64,000 nucleotides of DNA. It comes from Desulfogranum mediterraneum DSM 13871 (GTDB lineage Bacteria; Desulfobacterota; Desulfobulbia; Desulfobulbales; Desulfobulbaceae). Location: positions 1 to 64,000 of the forward strand of contig NZ_AUCW01000004.1 of assembly GCF_000429965.1 (NCBI RefSeq), written 5' to 3'. The notes under the pieces were generated by a model. It worked only from the letters and a program-made list of their open reading frames with translations, made no database searches and was not told where the DNA came from. Shown here piece after piece: positions 27,949 through 36,983 of this stretch; positions within the stretch are counted from its first letter, which is position 1, and each line of letters starts with the position of its first letter. Made by a program: the position numbers and the translations under genes.

Positions 27949-29298
27949 TCAGCTAACTTCAGCCAGCCTGCCCCGGATGAAGGCCTCTATCAGGGTGCTG
28001 AGCTTTGGCTCACCGCTCTCTTCAAACTCATAACTGACCCGCACCACCGGTTTATTGATCGTAATCAGCGCCCCCAGATTACAGGGAGTGGCCTCAACCA
28101 CCACATCGGCCTGGGCCTGGTTGATGGTCTCGGCCAGGGCGCGCAGTTGTGAGGGGTGATAGCCCAGCGCAGGCAAGACCCGACCGATATGGGGGTACTG
28201 CGCAAAAACGGCGGCAATCTCGCTGGCGGCCGAACGACGTGGATCAACAATTTTCCCAGCCTGGGCCTGGGTAGCTGCAACATAGCCTGCCCCATGGGGC
28301 ATACCTCCGTGGGTAATCGTTGGCCCGTCCTCTACCACCAGGACCCGCTTCCCCAGGACCATCTCCGGATGGTCCAGTTGAACCGGCGAAGCAGCGTGAA
28401 CCACCGGGGCGCTGGGGTTGAGGGCAGCAATATTCCTGCCGACAGCGAACACATCTGCAGCAGTCGCTGTATTCACCTTGGTCACCACCACGACATCCGC
28501 CATCCGCAACACGGCCTCACCCGGATGGTGGGAGGTCTCAAAACCTGGCCTGAGGGGATCCACCAGGACAATATGAAGGTCTGGTCGAACAAAGGGAAAG
28601 TCATTGTTGCCGCCGTCCCAGAGGAGAAGATCGGCTTCAGCTTCGGCCAGAGCCACAATCTTTGCGTAATCAACGCCTGCATAGACCAGATTGCCATCAG
28701 CCAGGTGCGGTTCATACTCCTCCCTCTCTTCAACGGTACAGTCAGCGGCATCGAGATCCGCGGGCCTGGCGAAACGTTGGACAGCCTGTCGCTCCAGGTC
28801 GCCATAGGGCATGGGGTGACGAAGGACCACGGGCCTGAGCCCTTTTCCCCGGAGCAACCGCGATATCCAGCGGCTGGTCTGTGATTTGCCGCAACCGGTC
28901 TTGACGGCGGAGACGGCAATGACCGGTACCCTGGCCTGCAAGCTTGTCCGCTCCGGGCCAAGCAGCAGGAAATCACACCCCGATGCCAGGGCGATGGCGG
29001 CGCGCTGCATCACCAGCTCGTAGCCAACATCACTGTAGGAAAAAACCACCTGATCTATCTGCTCGTCCTGACACAGACGAGCCAGTTGCGCCTCCTCTAC
29101 GATGGGAATACCATCCGGGTAGAGAGCACCTGCAAGCGATGCCGGGTAGCGACGCCCGGAGATCTGCGGAATCTGGCTGGCGGTAAAGGCGACCACCCGG
29201 CTCTCCGGGTCATCGCGATAAACCATATTAAAGTTATGAAAATCCCGACCGGCAGCACCCATAATTACGATCCGAGTAGGTTGAGGCTTTTTTTCCAT
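27949..29298 (-). CDS. Cyclic 2,3-diphosphoglycerate synthetase-like P-loop protein
   Basis: A 449-residue protein. The N-terminal Rossmann-like part (RIVIMGAAGRDFHNFNMVYR) and a central P-loop (VKTGCGKSQTS, near 155-165) with VVLRHPMPYGDLERQAVQRF match cyclic 2,3-diphosphoglycerate synthetases, first described in thermophilic methanogens, and their bacterial relatives annotated as GTPases. The archaeal enzyme closes 2,3-diphosphoglycerate with ATP; whether bacterial homologues do so is unproven. No membrane segment. Start uncertain: neither ATG (29298 or 29328) has a clear Shine-Dalgarno. It follows the plus-strand receiver gene divergently and has no operon partner. Confidence 0.75.
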   Translation of the reverse strand: MEKKPQPTRIVIMGAAGRDFHNFNMVYRDDPESRVVAFTASQIPQISGRRYPASLAGALYPDGIPIVEEAQLARLCQDEQIDQVVFSYSDVGYELVMQRAAIALASGCDFLLLGPERTSLQARVPVIAVSAVKTGCGKSQTSRWISRLLRGKGLRPVVLRHPMPYGDLERQAVQRFARPADLDAADCTVEEREEYEPHLADGNLVYAGVDYAKIVALAEAEADLLLWDGGNNDFPFVRPDLHIVLVDPLRPGFETSHHPGEAVLRMADVVVVTKVNTATAADVFAVGRNIAALNPSAPVVHAASPVQLDHPEMVLGKRVLVVEDGPTITHGGMPHGAGYVAATQAQAGKIVDPRRSAASEIAAVFAQYPHIGRVLPALGYHPSQLRALAETINQAQADVVVEATPCNLGALITINKPVVRVSYEFEESGEPKLSTLIEAFIRGRLAEVS

Positions 29299-29801
29299 GG
29301 CCAATTTCAACACCCAACAGGAGCTCATGCATTAATGGTTACCCTTCTTGTTTGTATCTTTAGTATACCATACCCTAACCCTCCAAGTCCCGGCGAGCTG
29401 CAGATTCGGGAAAGATCTCAGCAAGCCGATGCTGGAAGATGGCGGCCAGGACTAAACAGCGGGGAGAGAAGGGAGAACCACTGATACTCTTCCAAAATAA
29501 TCCTGCTCTTTTTTTTGACCTTGAAAACATCTATGCTACCCTGTTCTTAGAGTTGAAATGTAAAGAATACTTTTCAGGAAGCCAGGAGCCAGATGCTGCC
29601 CTGCGCTCCTGGGGGCACCCGCCTGTTCCCTCTCCCGGCCAGGGGACGACGGAACTCGGCAGAGTAGAGACCAGGCACCCGGGTTTCCCATGAGAGCGCA
29701 GACTGTGGAGGGTCAACCATGGCCAAATGCAGGGCGTATGCCCGACTGATACCCTGACTCGGTTACCACAACAGAAAAATCCAGAAAGCCAACCAAGATC
29801 G
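29299..29801. other. Intergenic region between divergent genes
   Basis: About 500 bases that should hold promoters for the cyclic-diphosphoglycerate synthetase homologue and the receiver-GGDEF-EAL gene. No gene or clear promoter recognised. Confidence 0.4.
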
Positions 29802-31946
29802 ATGACGAACGAGAACACCCTCCCCCCAGCCGAACCATCGCGCCAGGACGTGATCCTGGTGATCGATGATGACTCCGCAGCCAGGTTACTGGTTAAATTC
29901 AGTCTCGAAAATTCGGGCTTTACGGTCCTGGAGGCGGCAAACGGGGAAGAGGCCGTAGCCAGCTGCATGAGCAGACAGCCCAATCTGATCCTGCTGGATG
30001 TGATGATGAGCGGTATGGACGGCATCGCAACCTGCCGGGCATTACGCCGGCTGCCTGGCGGGCAGCATATCCCGGTGGTCATGGTCACGGCCCTGGAAGA
30101 TGAACAGACCATCACGGATGCCTTTGATGCCGGCGCCACCGACTTTATCAGCAAGCCGATCAATCTGCTGGTCCTGGGCTACCGGGTCCGCTACTGGCTC
30201 CGCGCCGGCACCACCCTCCAGGAACTGGACAGGAGCCAGGAGAGGCTGGTCAAGGCCCAGGAAATTGCCCGACTCGGCCACTGGGAACACGACCTGGATG
30301 GAGGCACCTTCACCTTCAGCTCCCCCTCACCGGAGCTCTTCGGCCTCAGCCATTGCGGTAGCTATGAGATGCTCTTTGCCTCCATCCTTGGGGAGGAGAA
30401 AGATCATATCCGAAAAACCATCGATCAGGCCTGCACCAGGAAAGAGCCGTTCAGCGTCAGCTACCGTATCTGCAGGGAAGACGGCGCAGAGAGAATCATC
30501 CTTAACCAGGGCGAGTTTGTCAACGATCCGCTCAACAGGGATCTGCTCATCGGCATTATCCAGGATATCACCGAGTTGAAGCAGGCTGAGGACAAGATCC
30601 GTTACCTTGCCTATTACGATAACCTTACCGGCCTGGCCAATCGCTCCCTCTTCAGGGAACACTGGTCAAGGGTTCTCCACCAGGCCCAACGGGAGCAGAA
30701 CAGGATTGCCATCCTCTTTATTGACCTGGACCACTTCAAGGGCATCAACGATACCCTGGGCCACCCCAGCGGCGACAAGATCCTGATAACCGTTGCCAAC
30801 CGCCTGAAGGCCATCTTCCGTCCTTCAGATATCATTGCCCGCCAGGGAGATGAACCCTTGACCTCCATCATTTCCCGGGTAGGCGGAGACGAGTTCACGG
30901 TGATAGCCGTCAACATATCCACCCCTGACAACGCCGCAAAGCTTGCCGAACGGATCCTGGAGACGGTCTGCAAGCCCATCGAACTGGAAGAACAACTGGT
31001 CAACCTGACCGCCAGCGTTGGGCTCAGTCTCTATCCCGAAGATGGAGAAGACATTGACGAGCTCCTCAAGCATGCCGACACCGCCATGTACGAGGCCAAA
31101 CAGGGTGGCCGAAACACCTACATGTTCTATCAGCAGAGCATGAACGCTGCGGTGGAGGCACGTTTCCTCCTGAACAACCGCCTGCACAGGGCCCTTGAGC
31201 AGGGAGAGTTTGTCCTCTACTACCAACCGCAGTTTTCCAACACCAGCGCTGCCGTTAAAGGGGTGGAGGCCCTGATCCGCTGGATCGACCCGGAGAGAGG
31301 GATCATTGCCCCCAATGATTTTTTACCCTTTGCCGAGGAAAACGGATTCATCCACGACATCAACACCTGGGTTATCCGGGAGGCATGCAGCCAGGCCCAG
31401 CAGTGGGTCATGGCCGGCATCTTCGACGACTGCAGGGTCGGGGTGAACATATCCGGCAACAATATCAACTTCAGCGAGCTGTTCGCCACCATAACCGAGA
31501 CCCTCCATGAGACGGGACTGCATCCCCGCCACCTCGAGGTGGAGCTGACCGAACGGGTCATGATGGAGCAGCCGGAGGAGGCGGTTCGAACCCTGTTGCA
31601 GCTCAAGGAGCTGGGGGTCGCCATCGCCATAGACGACTTTGGCACCGGCTACTCGGCCCTGAGCCACCTGCAACTCTTTCCCCTCACCACCCTGAAAATC
31701 GACAAATCCTTTGTCCACAATATCGATACCTCGGAAAACGGCCTTTCCCTGCTCCACTCGATCATCAACATTGCCAAGAGTTTCAATCTCAGCGTGGTTG
31801 CCGAAGGTGTGGAAACCGAGAGACAGCGCTCAGCCTTGCAGGAGCTGGACTGCGACGACCTCCAGGGATTTCTGTTGAGCAAGCCGGCGCCCGTGGAGGC
31901 CATAGAGCGGCTCTTGACCAGCGCAATGCTCGTCGACCCGGCCTGA
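29802..31946 (+). CDS. Receiver - PAS - GGDEF - EAL cyclic-di-GMP protein
   Basis: A 714-residue cytoplasmic signalling protein. Receiver (about 15-135) with IDDD acidic pocket and phosphoacceptor Asp near 66 (LLDVMMSGMDG), a PAS-like domain (about 155-275), GGDEF domain (about 285-455) with intact RVGGDEF near 360, and EAL domain (about 470-710) with EALIRW near 489, plus the DDFGTGYS and KIDKSFV motifs of active phosphodiesterases. Both synthesis and hydrolysis of cyclic di-GMP are therefore possible; which dominates cannot be told. The start at MTNENTL is preferred over an upstream non-ATG codon but lacks a strong Shine-Dalgarno. No cognate kinase is adjacent. Confidence 0.9.
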   Translation: MTNENTLPPAEPSRQDVILVIDDDSAARLLVKFSLENSGFTVLEAANGEEAVASCMSRQPNLILLDVMMSGMDGIATCRALRRLPGGQHIPVVMVTALEDEQTITDAFDAGATDFISKPINLLVLGYRVRYWLRAGTTLQELDRSQERLVKAQEIARLGHWEHDLDGGTFTFSSPSPELFGLSHCGSYEMLFASILGEEKDHIRKTIDQACTRKEPFSVSYRICREDGAERIILNQGEFVNDPLNRDLLIGIIQDITELKQAEDKIRYLAYYDNLTGLANRSLFREHWSRVLHQAQREQNRIAILFIDLDHFKGINDTLGHPSGDKILITVANRLKAIFRPSDIIARQGDEPLTSIISRVGGDEFTVIAVNISTPDNAAKLAERILETVCKPIELEEQLVNLTASVGLSLYPEDGEDIDELLKHADTAMYEAKQGGRNTYMFYQQSMNAAVEARFLLNNRLHRALEQGEFVLYYQPQFSNTSAAVKGVEALIRWIDPERGIIAPNDFLPFAEENGFIHDINTWVIREACSQAQQWVMAGIFDDCRVGVNISGNNINFSELFATITETLHETGLHPRHLEVELTERVMMEQPEEAVRTLLQLKELGVAIAIDDFGTGYSALSHLQLFPLTTLKIDKSFVHNIDTSENGLSLLHSIINIAKSFNLSVVAEGVETERQRSALQELDCDDLQGFLLSKPAPVEAIERLLTSAMLVDPA

Positions 31947-32265
31947 CTGAACGCTTCAAGCAGAAAAGAAGCCCAGAGAAAAACCATTTGCAAAACGAAC
32001 GCTCTATGCTACAAAGGCGGATCATTGACTGAAACACTCTGAAAGGGACCTGTCAGGTACGCAGACGGGCAACCCAGCGGAGCAACAGGGCGGTTGGCAA
32101 AGACAGACAACCCCCCGTGCGGACGAGAGGCATCCCGCAGTACAAATTCTCCCTCACTGACCGCCCAGCCGGCTGTGGCCCTTCACATCTCCCCCTCCTG
32201 TGCAGTTCGCTGCGGATGGTGGGTAACAGGGCGCCTCCTGCTGTGCAGGCAAAGGCAAGGTACCC
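31947..32265. other. Intergenic leader of the que operon
   Basis: About 320 bases between the GGDEF-EAL gene and queD, GC-rich in its second half. I looked for a preQ1 riboswitch and found no matching pattern. No gene recognised. Confidence 0.4.
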
Positions 32266-32685
32266 ATGCTTTCCATCAGCAAAGAATTTCGCTTTGACGC
32301 AGCTCACCGACTCTGCCGGCCTGAGCTCTCCCCAGAGGAGAATCAGGCCCTCTACGGCAAGTGTGCCTCCCTCCACGGCCACTCCTATACCCTCCAACTG
32401 ACGGTCTCAGGAGAGTTGGATGCCTCGGGGATGATCATCAACTTCACGGAACTCAAGCAGCTGGGCAAGGCGCTCATCCTCGACCGCTACGACCACGCCA
32501 ACTTAAACGAACTGCCCGAGTACGCGGAGATTCCGGTCACCGCAGAAAACATGGTGCGCCACATCTTCTCGACCCTCTCCCCTGTCCTCAGCCAGAAGGG
32601 CCTGCGCCTGGTACAGGTTCGGCTCTACGAGACCCCGGACTCCTGGGCAACCATGACCGCAGAGCCGGCCGCGCAGCCATCATGA
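32266..32685 (+). CDS. queD: 6-carboxy-5,6,7,8-tetrahydropterin synthase QueD
   Basis: A 139-residue PTPS-family enzyme converting 7,8-dihydroneopterin triphosphate to 6-carboxytetrahydropterin, first committed step of preQ0 formation. Zinc ligands are seen in FDAAHRL (His) and CASLHGHSY (two His), with the catalytic Cys in CASLHGH and the C-terminal VRLYETPDSWATM Glu. The stop overlaps the queE start (ATGA, 32682-32685), and queC and queF follow. Confidence 0.95.
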   Translation: MLSISKEFRFDAAHRLCRPELSPEENQALYGKCASLHGHSYTLQLTVSGELDASGMIINFTELKQLGKALILDRYDHANLNELPEYAEIPVTAENMVRHIFSTLSPVLSQKGLRLVQVRLYETPDSWATMTAEPAAQPS

Positions 32686-33323
32686 ATCCCCAGCAGCTTC
32701 ACATCCATGAGACCTTTAGCTCGCTCCAGGGGGAGGGGCCCCACTGCGGCCGCCCGGCCTTCTTTATCCGCCTCTCCGGCTGCGTGCCCCCACTGTGCCC
32801 CTGGTGCGACACCAAAGGGGCCTGGCAAGGGGGTGTTCGAACCAGGGTGAGCGGTCTCATGGAAGCGGTTCAGGGGGGAGGTCATTCCTTTGTGGTAATC
32901 ACCGGCGGAGAGCCCATGCTCCAATGGAGCCAGGGCCTGGCAGCACTGGACCAGGCCCTCTACCAGGCAGGCATCATGGTTCAATACGAGACCTCCGGCA
33001 AGGCCGGTATCCCCAGCGGGATCCGGGGCGAGGTGGTCTGTTCTCCCAAATACCTTGCCGGCCGCTGGCAGCTGGATGATGGGGCCCTGGCCAGGGCAGA
33101 CCACTGCAAGCTGGTGGCCTGTCCGGAGAGCCTCCCCCGCATCGACGAACTCATCCGCTCCCAGGGGCTTGAACCGGATCGGGTCTGGCTCATGCCCCAG
33201 GGGGCTGAGCGTGCACAACAGCTGCAGCTGCTCCCCATCCTCTGGGAGCACTGCGTCCGCAAGGGCTACCGCCTGAGCAGCCGTCTCCACATCCTGGCCT
33301 TTGACACCAAGAAAGGAATATAA
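32682..33323 (+). CDS. queE: 7-carboxy-7-deazaguanine synthase QueE
   Basis: A 213-residue radical-SAM enzyme converting 6-carboxytetrahydropterin to 7-carboxy-7-deazaguanine. It begins with the QueE signature HETFSSLQGEGPHCGRPAFF. The cluster motif is SGCVPPLCPWCDT, i.e. C-x4-C-x2-C rather than the usual radical-SAM C-x3-C-x2-C, a small insertion worth noting. VITGGEPMLQ (SAM-binding GGE) follows near 75. Start by overlap with queD. The chain is slightly short for the family, but the N- and C-termini look complete. Confidence 0.92.
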   Translation: MNPQQLHIHETFSSLQGEGPHCGRPAFFIRLSGCVPPLCPWCDTKGAWQGGVRTRVSGLMEAVQGGGHSFVVITGGEPMLQWSQGLAALDQALYQAGIMVQYETSGKAGIPSGIRGEVVCSPKYLAGRWQLDDGALARADHCKLVACPESLPRIDELIRSQGLEPDRVWLMPQGAERAQQLQLLPILWEHCVRKGYRLSSRLHILAFDTKKGI

Positions 33324-33326
33324 CCC

Positions 33327-33986
33327 ATGTATGATACCCTTGTGGTCCTCTCCGGCGGAATGGACTCGGCTGTTCTGCTCGCCGACTGCCTCGATCAGGG
33401 CCAAAGTTGCCTGGCCATCAGTTTTGACTATGGCGCCAAACATAACGGCCGCGAACTGCCCATGGCCAAAGCCCTCTGCAACCAACTCGAGGTGGGGCAC
33501 ACCCTGGTGGCCCTGCCCTTTATCAACGAGCTCTTTGCCTCCAGCCTGCTCAGCTCCGGTGAAGAGGTGCCCGACGGGGCCTACGACGCCGACACCATGA
33601 AGAGCACCGTGGTCCCCTTTCGCAACGGGATCATGCTCTCCATTGCCGCCGGTTACGCCGAATCCGTGGCTGCAGCCCGGGTGGTGCTGGCCTCCCATGC
33701 AGGGGATCACCACATCTATCCGGACTGCCGTCCGGAATTCAACGCGGCCCTGGCCCGGGCCGTACGCCTGGGCACCGACGACCAGGTCAGGATAGAGTAT
33801 CCCTTTGCCCAGCTGGACAAACGGGAGATCGGCGACCTGGGCCGCAGGCTGGAGATCGACTTCACCGCTACCTGGACCTGCTACAAGGGCGGCCTGGTCC
33901 ACTGCGGCAGCTGCGGGGCCTGTGATGAGCGCAAGTATGCGCTCCGGCATGACCAGGGATTAGATCCAACCAGCTACCTCTCTTGA
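33327..33986 (+). CDS. queC: 7-cyano-7-deazaguanine synthase QueC
   Basis: A 219-residue ATP-dependent enzyme converting 7-carboxy-7-deazaguanine and ammonia to preQ0. N-terminal PP-loop LSGGMDSAVLLAD, and the C-terminal zinc site with four Cys in the pattern C-x8-C-x2-C-x2-C (CYKGGLVHCGSCGACDER). Three bases separate it from queE. preQ0 also serves as the precursor of archaeosine and DNA 7-deazaguanines, but the adjoining queF indicates queuosine. Confidence 0.95.
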   Translation: MYDTLVVLSGGMDSAVLLADCLDQGQSCLAISFDYGAKHNGRELPMAKALCNQLEVGHTLVALPFINELFASSLLSSGEEVPDGAYDADTMKSTVVPFRNGIMLSIAAGYAESVAAARVVLASHAGDHHIYPDCRPEFNAALARAVRLGTDDQVRIEYPFAQLDKREIGDLGRRLEIDFTATWTCYKGGLVHCGSCGACDERKYALRHDQGLDPTSYLS

Positions 33987-34024
33987 GCCGGGAGCAGGTA
34001 CCAACCAACAGAGGAACAACCGCG

Positions 34025-34843
34025 ATGAGCAGCGAAAATCCATTGGGTCGGCAGACCGACTACCCCTCAAGCTATGACCCGGGCCGACTCTACCCCGTTA
34101 AACGCAGCCTGGGCAGGGCGCAGCTGGGACTGGGAGAGGGGAAGCTGCCCTTTCTGGGGGAAGATATCTGGACCGCCTGGGAACTCTCCTGGCTGGAGCC
34201 GGACGGTCGACCGGTCTCGGCAGTGGCGGAGCTCCGCTTTCCGGCCTCCAGCCCCTGCATCGTAGAGTCCAAGTCCCTGAAGCTCTATCTCAACTCCTTC
34301 AACATGAGCCATTTTCAGAGCAGGGTCCAGGTCCAACAGATCATGACAGCGGATCTCACCCGGGTCGCCGCAGGCCCGGTCCGGGTGAGCATCTATGAGT
34401 GTGATGACATCGCCAGCCTGGAAACCCGAAAGGCTGCAGGTCACTGCATCGATCAGCTCAGTGCAGATCATTATGTCTACAGCGTGGAGCCCACCCTCCT
34501 GGATCACGATGAAGGCTGGGTGGAGGAGGAGACGCTCCACTCCCATATCCTGCGGACCAACTGCCCGGTGACCGGCCAGCCTGACTGGGCAACGGTGGAG
34601 ATCTGCTACTCTGGACGGAAAATCGAACAGAGGGGCCTCCTTGCCTACCTGGTCTCCTTTCGGACCCACAGCGGCTATCATGAGAACTGTGTGGAAACGA
34701 TCTTCACCGATATCCTCCATCGGCTTGGCCCCACCGCATTGACGGTGGTGGGACGTTTCACCCGCCGGGGTGGTCTGGATATCAACCCCTGTCGGAGCAG
34801 CACGGGGCAAGGCTTTGCCAACCATCGCCTGCTCCGTCAGTAG
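34025..34843 (+). CDS. queF: NADPH-dependent 7-cyano-7-deazaguanine reductase QueF (bimodular)
   Basis: A 272-residue enzyme reducing preQ0 to preQ1. It is the long bimodular (E. coli-like) form rather than the 150-residue form. The catalytic nucleophile lies in FPASSPCIVESKSLKLYLNS, which contains the QueF motif ESKSLKLY, and the C-terminal half carries LRTNCPVTGQPDW and SFRTHSGYHENC with the catalytic Asp/His region. The ATG at 34025 has GAGG upstream; a TTG 14 codons earlier is less likely. It follows queC by 38 bases as the last gene of the operon. Confidence 0.92.
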   Translation: MSSENPLGRQTDYPSSYDPGRLYPVKRSLGRAQLGLGEGKLPFLGEDIWTAWELSWLEPDGRPVSAVAELRFPASSPCIVESKSLKLYLNSFNMSHFQSRVQVQQIMTADLTRVAAGPVRVSIYECDDIASLETRKAAGHCIDQLSADHYVYSVEPTLLDHDEGWVEEETLHSHILRTNCPVTGQPDWATVEICYSGRKIEQRGLLAYLVSFRTHSGYHENCVETIFTDILHRLGPTALTVVGRFTRRGGLDINPCRSSTGQGFANHRLLRQ

Positions 34844-34889
34844 AATCTGCCTGGAAAAGGGATAAACCCCGACAGCTCCACCCAGGGCA

Positions 34890-35555
34890 TCAGCCCAGCA
34901 GAAAATCGACGATTCTCTTTTTAAAAGCCTCTGCATGGCGGTCGATGATCTCCCTGAGGTGCTCGATATCGCGGCCTTCCAGAGAGGAGATGATCTGCTG
35001 ATGCTCCTCGATCACGCTCTGGTAATGCTCGGCCAGTTCTGTCCGCTCATCGATCCGATCACCAAAGGAGAGGTAGGCCAGCCGGCGGGTCTCGCACTGG
35101 ACGGCGGTCAGCCCGTGGATCAGGTACTCGTTACGGGAACATTCGGCAAAGGCCAGATGAAAGGCATAATTCTCCCGGACCATGGCCAGGGCATCAAACC
35201 GGTCTGCAGCCTGCTGCAGTTGCTGGTTGGCAGCCCGCATGGCCTCGAGCTGGGGGGCACATTCCTTCCCGACAGCCAGCGCGGCGACCCCATTCTCCAG
35301 GATGGAGAGGGTCTCGAAAACCGCCCGGGTGGACTGCAGGGTCACTGGCCTGACCGTAAAGCCCTTGCCAGACCTGGACTCCACCATCATGTTGATCTCC
35401 AGCCGCATCAGGGCCTCCCGGATGGGCGTCCGGCCGATATCCAGGGTCTCCATGAGCTGCTTCTCTTCAAGCTGCTGACCAGGCTCAAAGCGGCTGGTCA
35501 TTATCTGGTGAAAAATTTTGTCGTAGGCAAGTTCTACTTTAGACACCCTAGCCAT
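34890..35555 (-). CDS. GntR family regulator, FCD type (5-oxoproline locus)
   Basis: A 221-residue regulator with winged-helix DNA-binding part (about 5-70, LEEKQLMETLDIGRTPIREA) and an FCD domain (about 75-215) with the metal/ligand pattern NYAFHLAFAE and HQQIISSLEGRD. It is divergent from the pxpABC-dctPQM operon, so it probably represses or activates that operon in response to 5-oxoproline or a relative (inference). The start at MARVSKVE is preferred; an ATG-like codon 14 residues upstream is also in frame. It shares only family-level similarity with the regulator at 5117-5782. Confidence 0.88.
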   Translation of the reverse strand: MARVSKVELAYDKIFHQIMTSRFEPGQQLEEKQLMETLDIGRTPIREALMRLEINMMVESRSGKGFTVRPVTLQSTRAVFETLSILENGVAALAVGKECAPQLEAMRAANQQLQQAADRFDALAMVRENYAFHLAFAECSRNEYLIHGLTAVQCETRRLAYLSFGDRIDERTELAEHYQSVIEEHQQIISSLEGRDIEHLREIIDRHAEAFKKRIVDFLLG

Positions 35556-35591
35556 CGGCACCGCTCTCCTTTGCTCCCTTGAATAACTAAA

Positions 35592-35730
35592 GGCCACCTT
35601 GAAAAATTGCTTTTTCTTCCAATCTCGGCCTTGCGCTCAAAATTTTATCCTCGGAATATCAAATATATGCCTGCGGCAAAATATATCGCGCCCTTGACCT
35701 TGATCGAAAAATCTCATTTTTCAAGGTACC
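35592..35730 (+). repeat. Dispersed 139-bp element, copy 3
   Basis: Well-preserved copy. Ends are GGCCACCTTGAAAAATTGC and CATTTTTCAAGGTACC, imperfect terminal inverted repeats; core contains CTCGGCCTTGCGCTCAAAA, TTTTATCCTCGGAATATCAA, TATGCCTGCGGCAAAATA and TGACCTTGATCGAAAAATC. Located upstream of the GntR gene in the intergenic region it shares with pxpA. The element is capable of a long imperfect hairpin. Confidence 0.85.
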
Positions 35731-35768
35731 CTGAAGACCACAACCCGGAGAATCGTGGAGCGGCTTAA

Positions 35769-35793
35769 TTAGCTCCAGTTAGCTCCAGTTAGC
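35769..35793. repeat. Short tandem repeat
   Basis: TTAGCTCCAG-TTAGCTCCAG-TTAGC: a ten-base unit repeated 2.5 times between copy 3 of the dispersed element and the pxpA promoter region. Confidence 0.7.
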
Positions 35794-35852
35794 CCCCAGG
35801 AGGCTCCCAGAGAAACCGCCTCATCCCCCCTCTCCTCACCCCTGCGGGCACC

Positions 35853-35902
35853 TTGTATATATGTAGTTTATACTTGACATATATTCCATATCTTTTTACT
35901 CC
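35853..35902 (+). promoter_or_regulatory. Candidate promoter/operator region of the pxp operon
   Basis: Perfect -35 TTGACA (35874-35879); the 17-base-spaced -10 (TACTCC, 35897-35902) is weak. Just upstream lies an AT-rich inverted element GTATATATGTAGTTTATAC (35855-35873), of the GTATA...TATAC kind often bound by GntR proteins. pxpA starts 300 bases downstream at a GTG. Regulation by the divergent GntR gene is inference. Confidence 0.4.
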
Positions 35903-36203
35903 TTAGCCATATCGTTAAATATCGAATTCCTTCCTGCATGCTCCTTTGAGCGCAGCTTCCCAGGCAGATCAGAGAGCGAACAACTTTCCCGGACATAACA
36001 AGGTTCTCGCCTTGAGCGACCAGCCAGCCGGCTGAACCCGTTTGTAAGGATCCCCGGGACTGTTATCGCAAGCAGGAAGCTGAACAGAGAGTAGGCCGAG
36101 ACAAAGAGTGTCCGCAAGCTGGCAGCATTGGTCAGAGAGCCGTGCTGCCTGCCAAGACCAGTTCATCTGAGCGGAGCTCCTCCAAGAGAGACGTGGTGAG
36201 CGA

Positions 36204-36983
36204 GTGAAATACATTGACCTCAACTGTGACATGGGTGAGAGCTACGGTGCCTACCAGATGGGTGCCGACCAGGAGGTGATGCCCCATATCACCTCGGCCA
36301 ACATTGCCTGCGGCTGGCATGCCGGCGACCCCATGGTCATGGACCAGACCATTCAGCTGGCGGTTAGTCACCAGGTCAACATCGGTGCCCATCCCGGCTA
36401 CCCGGACCTGATGGGTTTCGGCCGTCGCCCCATGCACCTCAGCCCGCTGGAGATCCGTAACTATATCATCTACCAGCTTGGAGCCCTCCAGGCCTTCTGT
36501 GCAGTGCATCACACCCGGGTCAGCCACGTCAAACCCCATGGCAGCCTCTACCTCAAGGCCGTTGAAAGCGTGGAGATCGCCCGATCCATTGCCGAAGGGA
36601 TTGTCCGGGTCAACCCGCAGATCGCCTTCATTGCCCTGGCCGGCGAAAAGGGACGACTGATGGCAAAGGTGGGTAAGGAATTCGGCCTCAGGGTGATCTA
36701 CGAGGCTTTTCCGGACCGTGCCTATACGCCGGACGGCAACCTGGCCCCCCGTTCCATGGAGGGGGCAGTCAAGCACGACCCTGCAGAGATCGCCGAGCGG
36801 GCCCTGATGATGGCCGAGGAGGGCCGGATTGTGGATACCAAAGGCCAGGCCATCGAGATTCAGGCCGAGACCCTCTGCCTCCATGGAGACACTGCCCAGG
36901 CCGGCAGCCTGGCCAAGACCATCCGCCAGTCCCTGGAAAAGGCAGGCATCCGGGTGAAGCCAGCCATGGAACAGCAGGGATGA
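36204..36983 (+). CDS. pxpA: 5-oxoprolinase subunit A (LamB/YcsF family)
   Basis: A 259-residue protein beginning with the family signature IDLNCDMGESYGAYQMG, followed by ITSANIACGWHAGDP, HPGYPDLMGFGRR and VKPHGSLY. PxpA together with PxpB and PxpC hydrolyses ATP and 5-oxo-L-proline to glutamate. Start is GTG at 36204, at a position that fits the family N-terminus. The stop overlaps pxpB by four bases (ATGA). Confidence 0.95.
   Translation: MKYIDLNCDMGESYGAYQMGADQEVMPHITSANIACGWHAGDPMVMDQTIQLAVSHQVNIGAHPGYPDLMGFGRRPMHLSPLEIRNYIIYQLGALQAFCAVHHTRVSHVKPHGSLYLKAVESVEIARSIAEGIVRVNPQIAFIALAGEKGRLMAKVGKEFGLRVIYEAFPDRAYTPDGNLAPRSMEGAVKHDPAEIAERALMMAEEGRIVDTKGQAIEIQAETLCLHGDTAQAGSLAKTIRQSLEKAGIRVKPAMEQQG

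Noticed and set aside
31947-32265. preQ1 riboswitch ahead of queD
   Set aside because: Neither the class I pseudoknot pattern nor a class II pattern could be found.
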